Shown here one piece after another: positions 25,916-33,795 of a stretch of 64,000 bases of DNA; position 1 is the stretch's first letter; each line of letters begins with the position of its first letter. Position numbers and translations under genes: made by a program. The notes under the pieces are model-generated. The model had not been told where the DNA came from. It was given only the letters and a program-made list of their open reading frames with translations, and did no database searches. This DNA comes from an uncultured Granulosicoccus sp. (GTDB lineage: Bacteria; Pseudomonadota; Gammaproteobacteria; Granulosicoccales; Granulosicoccaceae), in assembly GCA_947499955.1 (NCBI GenBank), contig CANMQI010000007.1, forward strand, positions 248,001 to 312,000. Direction: 5' to 3'.

Positions 25916-28138
25916 GTGGCGCGTGCTTATCCGCTCACTGACCTAGTCAAACTTGTCAGAGCCTATGGGGTTCTGGCAGGCACTTCCGATATGGAACGTG
26001 TCATTGCAGGAACCTTGTCCCGCGAATGGATCGCCAAGGAGGTCGAGCGTCTGGTGCCGCTGTCCTCCTTGCCACGTCGTCTGTTCGATACGCAGAGAGG
26101 CCGGGACCTGCTCGCTGCCGAACTGTTTGCCAAGCAGGACATCGATCCAGAGACCATCAAGCCCGAAGCCCTGGATGCGCGCATTGCCGGTTCCGGGCGA
26201 ATGATCAACACCAATCGTCTGCCCAAGCTCGAGCCCATCATTCATCAGGCGGTTCTGGCTGCGAACATGTTGCTGGGTGTGCGGCTCTACGGCAGTCACG
26301 GTCGCGGTACTCGCAGCATGTCTCACGATCTCATCGTGGCCACCATGCTGCAGGATTCCTACGGCAAGCTGCATCGCTACAGTGCGTTCTCTTCACACGA
26401 TCACGAAGTGGTTGACGACACCTACGTGTTTACCTGGTTCGGCGACTCGGTGGGCAAGCTGGTTGTCACCGTGGCCGAATACCTGAAGCAGTTCAATGAT
26501 GCGGTGGATGCCAGAATTCCCATCCCCGAACCACCCAGCCCGGAAATTGCCACGGCCATTGCGGCTATCCAGGCAAGCCGCCTGCGACTGGTGGCCCGTG
26601 CGGCTGGCGACCAGGTCATCAGTTTCATGGACTGGGAGCAGCGCCGCGAGCTGGAAGCAGTCGGTGTCGACTGCGACGCGGATTTTCCCGAACGTCCTCT
26701 GCTCGAAAAGCACTACGAGCTGACCATCAAGGCGTTCAAGTTGCCGGGAGTGGATCACTATGCGCTGCGTGAGCCGCTGCGCAACACGCTGCTGATGGCG
26801 GTTCGTGATGCGCTGGACGATCCTGCCAAGCGCGAGCGGCTCTCGGGTCGCCGCGGCAAGGCCGTTCACGAGGTCCACATCAACCTGCCGGTAATGGAAT
26901 ATTTCGTGGTGTCCGAAGCACCCAATTCCATCGAGGCGGTGCATGTCGCCAGTCTGGAGATGATGCGCTCACTGGAGAAGGGGCGGCGCAAGTCACTCAG
27001 CAGCATGGCGGCTCATGCCTTTCGCATCTCTGCCATCGCCGAGCGTGTCCTGGGGCGGGCGCTGGAACCACTGATCGTCACCTTGGCCATGCTGCACGAT
27101 GTCGTTGAAGACGGCTCCATGCGCGTGACGGGTTACGGTCACTCCCTGCGCAAGATCCAGTTTCGTTTTGGTGGGCCCATCGCCGCGATGGTCTCCGAAC
27201 TGACGGACTCCTCGGTGCATTCAGCCGGTGCCAACAAGGCCAATCTGACACTCAAACAGCCGCATCTGCTGCTGCCACAGGCGCAGTACAACGTCGGGCG
27301 ATTCACCGACATGACCGTCAGGGCGACAGAGGCGGAGGTGCCTTATACGCTGGCGGGTATCGTCATCAAGTTGCTGGATACGGTGGTGTCCCTGGAAGAG
27401 GGCATCCGCGATCCGGAACTCATGTCAGGACACTGGCGGCATAGTGGCGCTCGAATCTATTGGGCGGAACGTGATCGGGGTGCCATCGTCACGCCACTGG
27501 TCGAGCGACTTCTCATCGAGTTGAAGGCCAGCCAGGCGGACCCGAAATATTCCACGCGTCCGCACCATGTCAATGCGGTTCGACTGCGCGCCGGTCTGGC
27601 CATCGTCGAGACCATCCTCATGTATCAGGACATGTATGCCACTCAGAACCTGGCAATCCTGGCCAATGAGTTCGGGCTCGACAAGGTGGAGCGCGAAACC
27701 CTGATCAGTCTGTTCAATGATCGCAATGTCAATGAAGAACAGTTTGCTGAACGCGCCCTGAAGGGATTGCTGAATGATCAGCGCCTGCTCGACAATATAG
27801 AAGCGGGTGAGTTGCCCTGTATCGGTTTCACCACGCTGTATGCAAAGGATGCCACGCTGGAGTCACCGCGTAACGAGCAGACCTTCATCGAGTATCGCAA
27901 CAGTGCCTTGCGTCGTCAGGAGATCCGGCGTGAACTGTCCATCGATACCGCTGAGAAACTCACGGCCCTGACTCTGCGACAGGAGCAAGTGCTTCGCATG
28001 TTCGATCGAACCCTGACATGCCAGCGCGCGAAGAAAGTGGCCGAGATTGTCGACAGCAAGGTGGAAGTCGCTACCGGTCAGGGGCTGAGCGATCAGGGTG
28101 ATGATGATGGGCAGCGACTGGTTGCGGCAGGGCGCTAG
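25916..28138 (+). CDS. Large HD-domain protein with a RelA/SpoT-like hydrolase core
   Basis: A 740-residue soluble protein starting with GTG. Its central part (about 345-500) follows the RelA/SpoT HD plan: His367 in SMAAHAFRISAIAERV, His394-Asp395 in LAMLHDVVEDG with the hydrolase-type Glu398-Asp399, and Asp488 in VIKLLDTVVSL, which lines up with KLADRLHN of SpoT. The R-x-x-N of that last motif is missing. Residues 1-340 and 500-740 match nothing I recognise; there is no evident synthetase or TGS/ACT domain. It follows the two-component pair after 219 bases and precedes the formate dehydrogenase locus. A phosphohydrolase acting on a nucleotide is plausible but unproven. Confidence 0.6.
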   Translation: MARAYPLTDLVKLVRAYGVLAGTSDMERVIAGTLSREWIAKEVERLVPLSSLPRRLFDTQRGRDLLAAELFAKQDIDPETIKPEALDARIAGSGRMINTNRLPKLEPIIHQAVLAANMLLGVRLYGSHGRGTRSMSHDLIVATMLQDSYGKLHRYSAFSSHDHEVVDDTYVFTWFGDSVGKLVVTVAEYLKQFNDAVDARIPIPEPPSPEIATAIAAIQASRLRLVARAAGDQVISFMDWEQRRELEAVGVDCDADFPERPLLEKHYELTIKAFKLPGVDHYALREPLRNTLLMAVRDALDDPAKRERLSGRRGKAVHEVHINLPVMEYFVVSEAPNSIEAVHVASLEMMRSLEKGRRKSLSSMAAHAFRISAIAERVLGRALEPLIVTLAMLHDVVEDGSMRVTGYGHSLRKIQFRFGGPIAAMVSELTDSSVHSAGANKANLTLKQPHLLLPQAQYNVGRFTDMTVRATEAEVPYTLAGIVIKLLDTVVSLEEGIRDPELMSGHWRHSGARIYWAERDRGAIVTPLVERLLIELKASQADPKYSTRPHHVNAVRLRAGLAIVETILMYQDMYATQNLAILANEFGLDKVERETLISLFNDRNVNEEQFAERALKGLLNDQRLLDNIEAGELPCIGFTTLYAKDATLESPRNEQTFIEYRNSALRRQEIRRELSIDTAEKLTALTLRQEQVLRMFDRTLTCQRAKKVAEIVDSKVEVATGQGLSDQGDDDGQRLVAAGR

Positions 28139-28175
28139 CAGGGCGATCGGGGGAAAGGCAAGACTCAACGAGTTT

Positions 28176-28220
28176 GTCAGTCAGCCAATCAGTCAGCTAA
28201 TCAGTCAATCAACGGTCAAT
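28176..28220. repeat. Degenerate tandem repeat around GTCAATCA
   Basis: About four units of 11-12 bases, GTCAGCCAATCA, GTCAGCTAATCA, GTCAATCAACG and GTCAATCAATG, followed by a partial copy, lie between the convergent HD gene and regulator gene. The regulator's stop codon (28216-28218) is inside the repeat, so its last codon position depends on repeat length. No regulatory role is evident. Confidence 0.6.
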
Positions 28221-29199
28221 CAATGGTCAATAGCTGGCTTGCAGGAAGCACGGTGTAACCGCCGAGGTTCTCGGCGAGGCGATGCGTGTCGGTATCGAGC
28301 AGGCGGGCAATGAAATCCTGCACCAGCGTGCGAAAGTAGGTCTTGCGCGTCATCACCAGATCCAGCGATACATTGGCAATCGGCAGATAATGCAAGCCGA
28401 AATCCCGGGCGATGCTCTGGCCGGCGCAACACAGGTCGGCATCACCCCGGTTCAGGGCGGCAGCGGACGTGGTCTCGCTATCGCAGCAGATGCTGGTCAA
28501 CAGACTGCTGCAGCTGTTGCCTTGAACCGAACACAGATCCTCCAGCAGACGAGTGGTGCCGGAATCATCTGGCCGCATGGCCCAGCGTAGACGCGTATCG
28601 CCGACAAGTTGCGAGACAAGGTCGGCGGCTGATTCCCCAGTGTCGCCTTGCGGCCTGGCCTGCAGCAGGCCCTGATTACGCTGCAGGCAGCGCACAATGA
28701 CCCAGCTCTGGTGATTGCGATAGCGTCGCAGCAAACCCATGTGACGACGGGCGCTCGCTTCGCTGGCACCCCAGTTGATGAAACAGGCATCGATGCGCCC
28801 GGTATCCAGCATCCGCAAACCGTGGCGGGTGCCCGTCGGGCTATAGCTGATCAGTGCCTGTTGTTGCCATTCGCTGGCGGCCACATTGCACAATTGCTGA
28901 ATGAGGCGATCATCGCTGCCGGCAATCAGCAGGCGGTCATGCATGACGCCGCCGTGACTGTTCTCCAGCAGCCAGTCTTCAATCAGTTGGCGCGGGAAAA
29001 TCCATTTGCCGGTGACCTTGGTGCCGGGAATCTCACCCACGCCGGCAAGCTGATAGATCTTCTTCTCATTGACGTGCAGCAGCTGCGCCAGTTGCGGCAC
29101 GGTCAGGAAGGAGGAGCCATCCAGCTGACTGCCCGTGGTTCTGGCGGGTCCGTATTGCGTCAGCTTGTCGACAGAGCTACTCATCGGGCAGCCGCTCAA
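28216..29199 (-). CDS. HTH regulator with periplasmic-binding-protein-like domain (formate dehydrogenase locus)
   Basis: A 327-residue cytoplasmic protein. Residues about 31-78 form an excisionase/MerR-like DNA-binding domain (FLTVPQLAQLLHVNEKKIYQLAG, then WIFPRQLIEDWL). The rest (about 88-320) resembles the molybdate/tungstate-binding-like PBP domain of COG1910 proteins, with ISYSPTGTRHGLRMLDTGRIDACFINWG and LNRGDADLCCAGQSIARDFGLHYLPI. Proteins of this design may sense oxyanions for molybdoenzyme genes. It starts with TTG overlapping the fdhD stop (TTGA); an ATG at 29184 is the alternative. No signal peptide is present, so the binding domain is intracellular. Confidence 0.8.
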   Translation of the reverse strand: MSGCPMSSSVDKLTQYGPARTTGSQLDGSSFLTVPQLAQLLHVNEKKIYQLAGVGEIPGTKVTGKWIFPRQLIEDWLLENSHGGVMHDRLLIAGSDDRLIQQLCNVAASEWQQQALISYSPTGTRHGLRMLDTGRIDACFINWGASEASARRHMGLLRRYRNHQSWVIVRCLQRNQGLLQARPQGDTGESAADLVSQLVGDTRLRWAMRPDDSGTTRLLEDLCSVQGNSCSSLLTSICCDSETTSAAALNRGDADLCCAGQSIARDFGLHYLPIANVSLDLVMTRKTYFRTLVQDFIARLLDTDTHRLAENLGGYTVLPASQLLTID

Positions 29200-30077
29200 C
29201 CAAGGTCGCGCATGCCCTTGGTCGGTGGCGGACTGCGCCGTTCTGCCGGAATGGCATCGAAGGTCATGTTTTCATGGCCGTTGTAGATCAGGAAGTGGCG
29301 TCCCTTGGCACGGGCAATCATGGTCATGCCGATTTCCTGCGCCAGTTCGAGGCCCATTTGCGTCACACCCGAGCGTGACAGCAGGGTGGGTATTCCCATG
29401 AAGGCTGTCTTCATGACGATTTCCGATGTCAGGCGACCCGTGGTGTAGAAGATCTTGTCCGCGCCGTCGATGCCTTCGAGCCACATGCGACCGGCAATGG
29501 CATCAGCGGCATTATGGCGACCGACATCCTCGATATGCATCAGGGACTCGGTCGGGGTGCACAGGCCGCAGCCATGTACCGCGCCGGAGACTCTGTAGAC
29601 ATCGTTGAGCTGGCTGACATGTTTGATCAGGGCGTAGATTTCCGACTGCTTCAGCGCCGGCGTGCTGAGTTCGACTTCGTACAGCTTGTCGACGGTACAG
29701 CTGAAAATGGTGCCCTGGCCGCAGCCACTGGTGACGATGCGACGCTTCATCTTCTCCTGCCAGTCGGCGATGCCGGTGCCGGCATGCGTCACGACATCCA
29801 CTACCTCACGATCCCAGTCGACCGTGACCGATTTGATCAGACTGATATCGTCGATGAGCTTCTGGTTGCGTATATAACCCAGAGTCAATGCTTCAGGTTG
29901 CGTGCCCAGTGTCATCAGGGTAACCACCTCCATGCCGTCTACGCGGATGGTCAATGGCAGCTCGCCCGGAATATGCGCTTCTACGGATTCTCCGAATTCG
30001 TTGACGGCAATGATGCCGTGCGCAGGCATCAGGGATTCATTACTCAGGCTTGGAAGTTGCTGGGCCGTAGCGTGCAT
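29196..30077 (-). CDS. fdhD: Formate dehydrogenase accessory sulfurtransferase FdhD, variant cysteine motif
   Basis: A 293-residue FdhD/NarQ-family protein. FdhD passes sulfur from IscS to the bis-MGD cofactor, a step needed for formate dehydrogenase activity. Family motifs: LPLTIRVDGMEVVTLMTLG, ALGYIRNQKLI-like region, EDVGRHNAADAIAGR and FYTTGRLTSEIVMKTAFMGIPTLLSRSG. The usual CxxC loop reads TSGCGQG, keeping only Cys119; a CGLC pair appears instead at 170-173 in VHGCGLC. It is divergent from DUF3305 with 222 bases between them and is co-transcribed with the downstream HTH regulator. Confidence 0.92.
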   Translation of the reverse strand: MHATAQQLPSLSNESLMPAHGIIAVNEFGESVEAHIPGELPLTIRVDGMEVVTLMTLGTQPEALTLGYIRNQKLIDDISLIKSVTVDWDREVVDVVTHAGTGIADWQEKMKRRIVTSGCGQGTIFSCTVDKLYEVELSTPALKQSEIYALIKHVSQLNDVYRVSGAVHGCGLCTPTESLMHIEDVGRHNAADAIAGRMWLEGIDGADKIFYTTGRLTSEIVMKTAFMGIPTLLSRSGVTQMGLELAQEIGMTMIARAKGRHFLIYNGHENMTFDAIPAERRSPPPTKGMRDLG

Positions 30078-30299
30078 GATCGTTCTAACTCGAAGGTTGC
30101 TGCCCTGACTTTAAGAGTCTGCGTGGGTCAAGTCACGTCATGTCGGCCAGTTTTTCATGATATTCAGTGCCATGGTGAGACAAATTGTCGCGCTTTTGTC
30201 GGGTCAGGGCTAAAATCTGTCATCAGTCGGAGAAAATGGACAATTTCAGCACCTGCTGCCTGTTCAACAGCGCTTGCAGTCGTGCAATAGTCAATTGTT

Positions 30300-30833
30300 A
30301 TGAATACCCAGATTCCTACTCGATTGAAGCTGCCGGTAACGGTGTTGCTGGAACGAAGAATGATCAGCCGATCCTTCTGGTCGTTGCCCTCGTGGTATCT
30401 GTATTCGGTTGCCGTGGGTGAAAACGTCGCGGCTGCCGCGTCGGCCAGCGGATCGGCGGTCTCTGCCGGCCAGTCCGACAAGGGAGCGTTGTTTGCCTGG
30501 TCAGGCTATCAGGTGACCTTGTACAAGGATGCCTGCGAGCGCTACTGGCATGCCCTGATCGGTGACAAGCCGCTGGTGTATGTGGTGTGTCGTGACACGG
30601 AGGAGGAAGGCGAGTGCAATATTCAACCGGTCATTGTCACCATCGATTACGACGAGGCCACAGCCTGCGCTGAAACCGATGAGCTGGTGCTCAGCGCCCC
30701 CATACCCGCCGAGCTCTACCGCTATATGGAGACATTCGTTCTGCAGCACTATCAGCCGAAGGAGTTCAAGAAGCGCAAGCGCCGGAAATGGTCCGAAGAG
30801 GGTGACAAGGGCCAGCAGCCGGGTCGTGGATAA
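30300..30833 (+). CDS. DUF3305-domain protein of the formate dehydrogenase locus
   Basis: A 177-residue soluble protein. LPVTVLLERRMISRSFWSLPSWYLYSVAV is the family's start, followed by FAWSGYQVTLYKDACERYWHALIGDKPLVYVVCR and a basic tail (KEFKKRKRRKW). DUF3305 genes sit next to DUF3306, ferredoxin and fdh genes in many Proteobacteria; the biochemical role is unknown, likely in assembly. Compared with typical members an Ala/Ser-rich insertion (about residues 42-60) is present. Ribosome binding is weak. The next gene starts 3 bases after its stop. Confidence 0.85.
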   Translation: MNTQIPTRLKLPVTVLLERRMISRSFWSLPSWYLYSVAVGENVAAAASASGSAVSAGQSDKGALFAWSGYQVTLYKDACERYWHALIGDKPLVYVVCRDTEEEGECNIQPVIVTIDYDEATACAETDELVLSAPIPAELYRYMETFVLQHYQPKEFKKRKRRKWSEEGDKGQQPGRG

Positions 30834-30836
30834 GGC

Positions 30837-31856
30837 ATGAGCAACCAGGAGAAATCACGCAGTTTCCTGAATCGCTGGTCGGCTCGCAAGCAGGCTGTGG
30901 AGCACGACCGAAAGGTCGGCTCTGAAACAGATCCCGCCCTCGAAACAGCCCCTTTACCCGAGCCGGATACGACGTCCGAAGCCGAGGGTCTGGCGTCGCT
31001 TGAATCGGCAACCGGAAACATTCTGAGTGCTGCAACTGGCGATGGTTTGTTATCGGATACGGGCCGAGCAGGAAGTTATCCGTCCACGGTGCCACCTTTG
31101 CCAGCGTCCGGATCAGCATCGCGGCAGGCCACGGTAGACGGGGCAGGCGCCACGGGCGAGCCGACGGCTGCAGGTTCCATCGCCGGCACCGAGCAAACGA
31201 CCAAGCCGCTACTCGTGGATGCCGATATGCCGCCCATCGAGTCGTTGACGTCCAGCAGCGATATCAGCGGATTTCTCAGCAAGGGTGTGAGTGCGGCACT
31301 GCGCAAGGCTGCCCTGAGGCATGTGTTTCGCCAGTCAAGCTACAACGTGCGCGATGGCCTGAATGACTACGACGGTGATTTCACCGCGTTCGAGCCACTG
31401 GGCGACACAGTGACCTCGGACATGAAGTTTCATGCGGCGCGCAAGGAGAAGGCGCGCCTGGAAGCCGAGATGGCGGCTTCGGAAGAGCAGGCGCGATTGG
31501 AAGCCGAGCAGGAAGCCTTGGTCGAAGAAGACCAGATGGAAGGAGAGAGCGAAACTTCGGCAGAAGAGGACCGCATGGACACCGAGAACGAGGCTTCGGC
31601 CGACGAGAACGGCCAGGAAGGCGAAAGTGAGGCTCAGGAAGAACAGAGCCCGTTGGACGCCGAGAACAAGGCCAGGGAAACAGAGGGCCAGCTGGGCGGC
31701 GAGAGCGAGGCTCCGGCAAAACCGGATTGCCCGCCGGCCGAGCAGCTCGCCGCTGCGCAAACCGACGCCGAAACCAGAACCACAGCAGACCATGGGCCGA
31801 CTGTATCGGCCGATGAAGACCCGCGCACCCGGAACCAGGACAGCACGGCCGGATGA
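30837..31856 (+). CDS. DUF3306-domain protein with long acidic repetitive tail
   Basis: A 339-residue protein. The family core is visible as SFLNRWSARKQAV at the N-terminus, then DADMPPIESLTSSSDISGFLSKGVSAALRKAALRHVFRQ and YNVRDGLNDYDGDFTAFEPLGD. The family core would end near residue 200; the remaining 140 residues are a highly acidic, Glu-rich tail with imperfect repeats of about 13 residues containing E-x-E-x-S/A-x-x-E-D. An Ala/Gly/Ser-rich linker separates the N-terminus from the core. Members accompany DUF3305 and a ferredoxin in formate dehydrogenase loci. Function is unknown. Confidence 0.85.
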   Translation: MSNQEKSRSFLNRWSARKQAVEHDRKVGSETDPALETAPLPEPDTTSEAEGLASLESATGNILSAATGDGLLSDTGRAGSYPSTVPPLPASGSASRQATVDGAGATGEPTAAGSIAGTEQTTKPLLVDADMPPIESLTSSSDISGFLSKGVSAALRKAALRHVFRQSSYNVRDGLNDYDGDFTAFEPLGDTVTSDMKFHAARKEKARLEAEMAASEEQARLEAEQEALVEEDQMEGESETSAEEDRMDTENEASADENGQEGESEAQEEQSPLDAENKARETEGQLGGESEAPAKPDCPPAEQLAAAQTDAETRTTADHGPTVSADEDPRTRNQDSTAG

Positions 31857-31881
31857 CAGACAGCCCAGAGAAGCAGAAGCA

Positions 31882-33549
31882 ATGAGTGAAGAGCAGCGCC
31901 CGATAGAACTGATCAGTGATCTGTCGCAAGTGGTCAAACAACAGCAACTGGGCGAGGCTACCTCGCAGATACAGTATGTATCGCAGGGGCACTGCCTGAT
32001 CATCGGCGATGTGGATACGGCACTGGATGCTGGTCAGCGTTTCCCGAGTGCCAGTTACACGATCGCCAGCATCAACCCTGATGTCGCACGCATGGACAAG
32101 CAGCTGACAGAAGACGGCGTTGCCGTGTTCACGGTGCCTTCCTTGTCACTGACAGGCCATCTGGGCGCCTGGCGTGCCGAGGTACCGGCGGCAGAGGGCG
32201 AAGCCTTCGACCTGGCCGTGTCCGTCTATCGTGAAAGCGGTTATTTCGATGTGGTGCTGGACTTGTCCGCCGAACCATTGATGTCCATGCGACTGGTGCC
32301 GTTTGGTTATGTTCATCTTGCCGAGGCCGATTCCGAATCGCTTGATGAGGCCGTTGCGGCCCTTGGCGAGCTGACTGGCGAGTTCGACAAGCCACGGTAT
32401 TTCCACTACCAGCCTGAGATCTGCGCGCATAGCCGCAGTGAGCTCAATGGCTGCAACAAGTGCATCGAGGTTTGCGCCACCGATGCCATCCGCTCGGATG
32501 GCGAAGGAATCAGCGTTGACCCCTTTCTGTGTCAGGGCTGTGGAAGTTGCGCCACGGTGTGCCCCAGTGGTGCCATGAGCTATGCCTTCCCCAGGCCTGC
32601 CGACGCCATCGAGCGAACGCGCAGGAGTCTGCAGGAGGAGGGCGCCAGCATCATCGTTCTGCATACCGAGGCTGAAGAGCCTCTGGTTGAGCAGATGGCG
32701 CTGCCTGAAGAGGTTCTGGCGCTGGTCGTGGAAGAGGTCAGTGCCTTTGGTCCGGACTACTGGCTGACCATGCTGGCAGGGCCTGCCCGGCATATCTGTC
32801 TGGTGATGGATGTACCGGCTGACGATCCGGGGCGTCTGGCCATCGAGGCTCAGTTGAAGTGGGTGGGTGTCCTGATGTCCGATCTGGGAATACCCGATCT
32901 GCCCGTGACACTGTTGGCGCCGGACAAGCTGGACGCGCAACTGCGCCGCATCATTGCCGGCACGGATGGTTCGACCGCTCTGGCCGGTATCGATGCTCAG
33001 ATGTTCGCCACGCACAACGACAAGCGTCAGACCCTGCGTCTGGCTCTGGATGTCCTCTCGGAGCAGCTGATGCCTTCGGAACCGAGAACACCCTTGCCCA
33101 AAGGGGCACCTTTCGGGCAGATCAAGGTGGACACGAACGCCTGCACCCTGTGCATGGCCTGTGTGTCTACCTGTCCCGCCAAGGCTCTGCAGGACGGCCA
33201 GGATACGCCTGCATTGCGCTTTGTCGAGACCAACTGCCTGCAATGTGGTCTGTGTGAGGCGGCTTGCCCGGAGTCGGCGATAACGTTGAAAGCCCGCTAC
33301 ACCTGGGACAGCGTGCAGGCCCGAAAGATAGAAACCCTGCACGAAGAGAAGCCGTTCAACTGTGTTCGCTGTCACACGCCATTCGCCACGCAGAGCATGA
33401 TCGACACGATGAGCGAAAAGCTGGCAGGTCACTGGATGTTCCAGAACGAGAAAGCCGTTCGTCGTCTGAAATTGTGCGGAGACTGTCGAGTACGGGACAT
33501 GTTCGAAGAAGATGCGGCTGGCATCAGTACCCATAAGGACAATAGCTGA
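31882..33549 (+). CDS. Multi-cluster 4Fe-4S ferredoxin-type protein of the fdh locus
   Basis: A 555-residue cytoplasmic protein with no signal peptide, start chosen at 31882 (MSEEQRPIELI). Two pairs of 4Fe-4S motifs: CNKCIEVCATDAI and CQGCGSCATVCPSGA in the first third, then CTLCMACVSTCPAKA and CLQCGLCEAACPESA near residues 425-470. A C-terminal pair of CxxC motifs (CVRCHTPF and CGDCRVRDM) looks like a zinc-ribbon or rubredoxin-type site, reminiscent of FdhE. It probably donates electrons or helps mature the dehydrogenase. The frame is open upstream to 31432, but that part overlaps DUF3306 and is its shadow. Confidence 0.88.
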   Translation: MSEEQRPIELISDLSQVVKQQQLGEATSQIQYVSQGHCLIIGDVDTALDAGQRFPSASYTIASINPDVARMDKQLTEDGVAVFTVPSLSLTGHLGAWRAEVPAAEGEAFDLAVSVYRESGYFDVVLDLSAEPLMSMRLVPFGYVHLAEADSESLDEAVAALGELTGEFDKPRYFHYQPEICAHSRSELNGCNKCIEVCATDAIRSDGEGISVDPFLCQGCGSCATVCPSGAMSYAFPRPADAIERTRRSLQEEGASIIVLHTEAEEPLVEQMALPEEVLALVVEEVSAFGPDYWLTMLAGPARHICLVMDVPADDPGRLAIEAQLKWVGVLMSDLGIPDLPVTLLAPDKLDAQLRRIIAGTDGSTALAGIDAQMFATHNDKRQTLRLALDVLSEQLMPSEPRTPLPKGAPFGQIKVDTNACTLCMACVSTCPAKALQDGQDTPALRFVETNCLQCGLCEAACPESAITLKARYTWDSVQARKIETLHEEKPFNCVRCHTPFATQSMIDTMSEKLAGHWMFQNEKAVRRLKLCGDCRVRDMFEEDAAGISTHKDNS

Positions 33550-33668
33550 CTCTTTCCCCCGCTATCGTGCCCACCGACGCCTCCAGAGCAAACGCAAGGG
33601 CAATTTCACGGGCCAGTCTGTCTCAGGGTGAGCACTATTGCCCGTCATTGGTGCGCGACTGAGACATT

Positions 33669-33696
33669 TTGGACCGTCGCCTTGTACGACGATAAA
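33669..33696 (+). promoter_or_regulatory. Candidate promoter of the torD-fdhABC operon
   Basis: TTGGAC (33669-33674), a 16-bp spacer and GATAAA (33691-33696) resemble a weak sigma70 promoter 100 bases before the chaperone gene. Upstream lie two interleaved inverted repeats, GGGCAAT/ATTGCCC (33598-33604 and 33637-33643) and TCTCAG/CTGAGA (33621-33626 and 33659-33664), which could be regulator sites. Confidence 0.3.
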
Positions 33697-33795
33697 TTTT
33701 TCTGCTTTGCTCAGACCGCAGCGGATCGCACGTGACTTTGTTGAAAGCCCTTGAGCTCGCCACTTGGCTGGTCGAGACTATATGGAATGAATGTG

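Noticed and set aside
30059..30074. A GG-N10-GC sequence near the fdhD start as a sigma54 promoter
   Set aside because: Only the GG/GC core fits; the flanking consensus is poor and it lies inside the fdhD coding start.
31432..31881. N-terminal extension of the ferredoxin-type protein
   Set aside because: The extra 150 codons are an Arg-rich shadow of the acidic DUF3306 tail in another frame.
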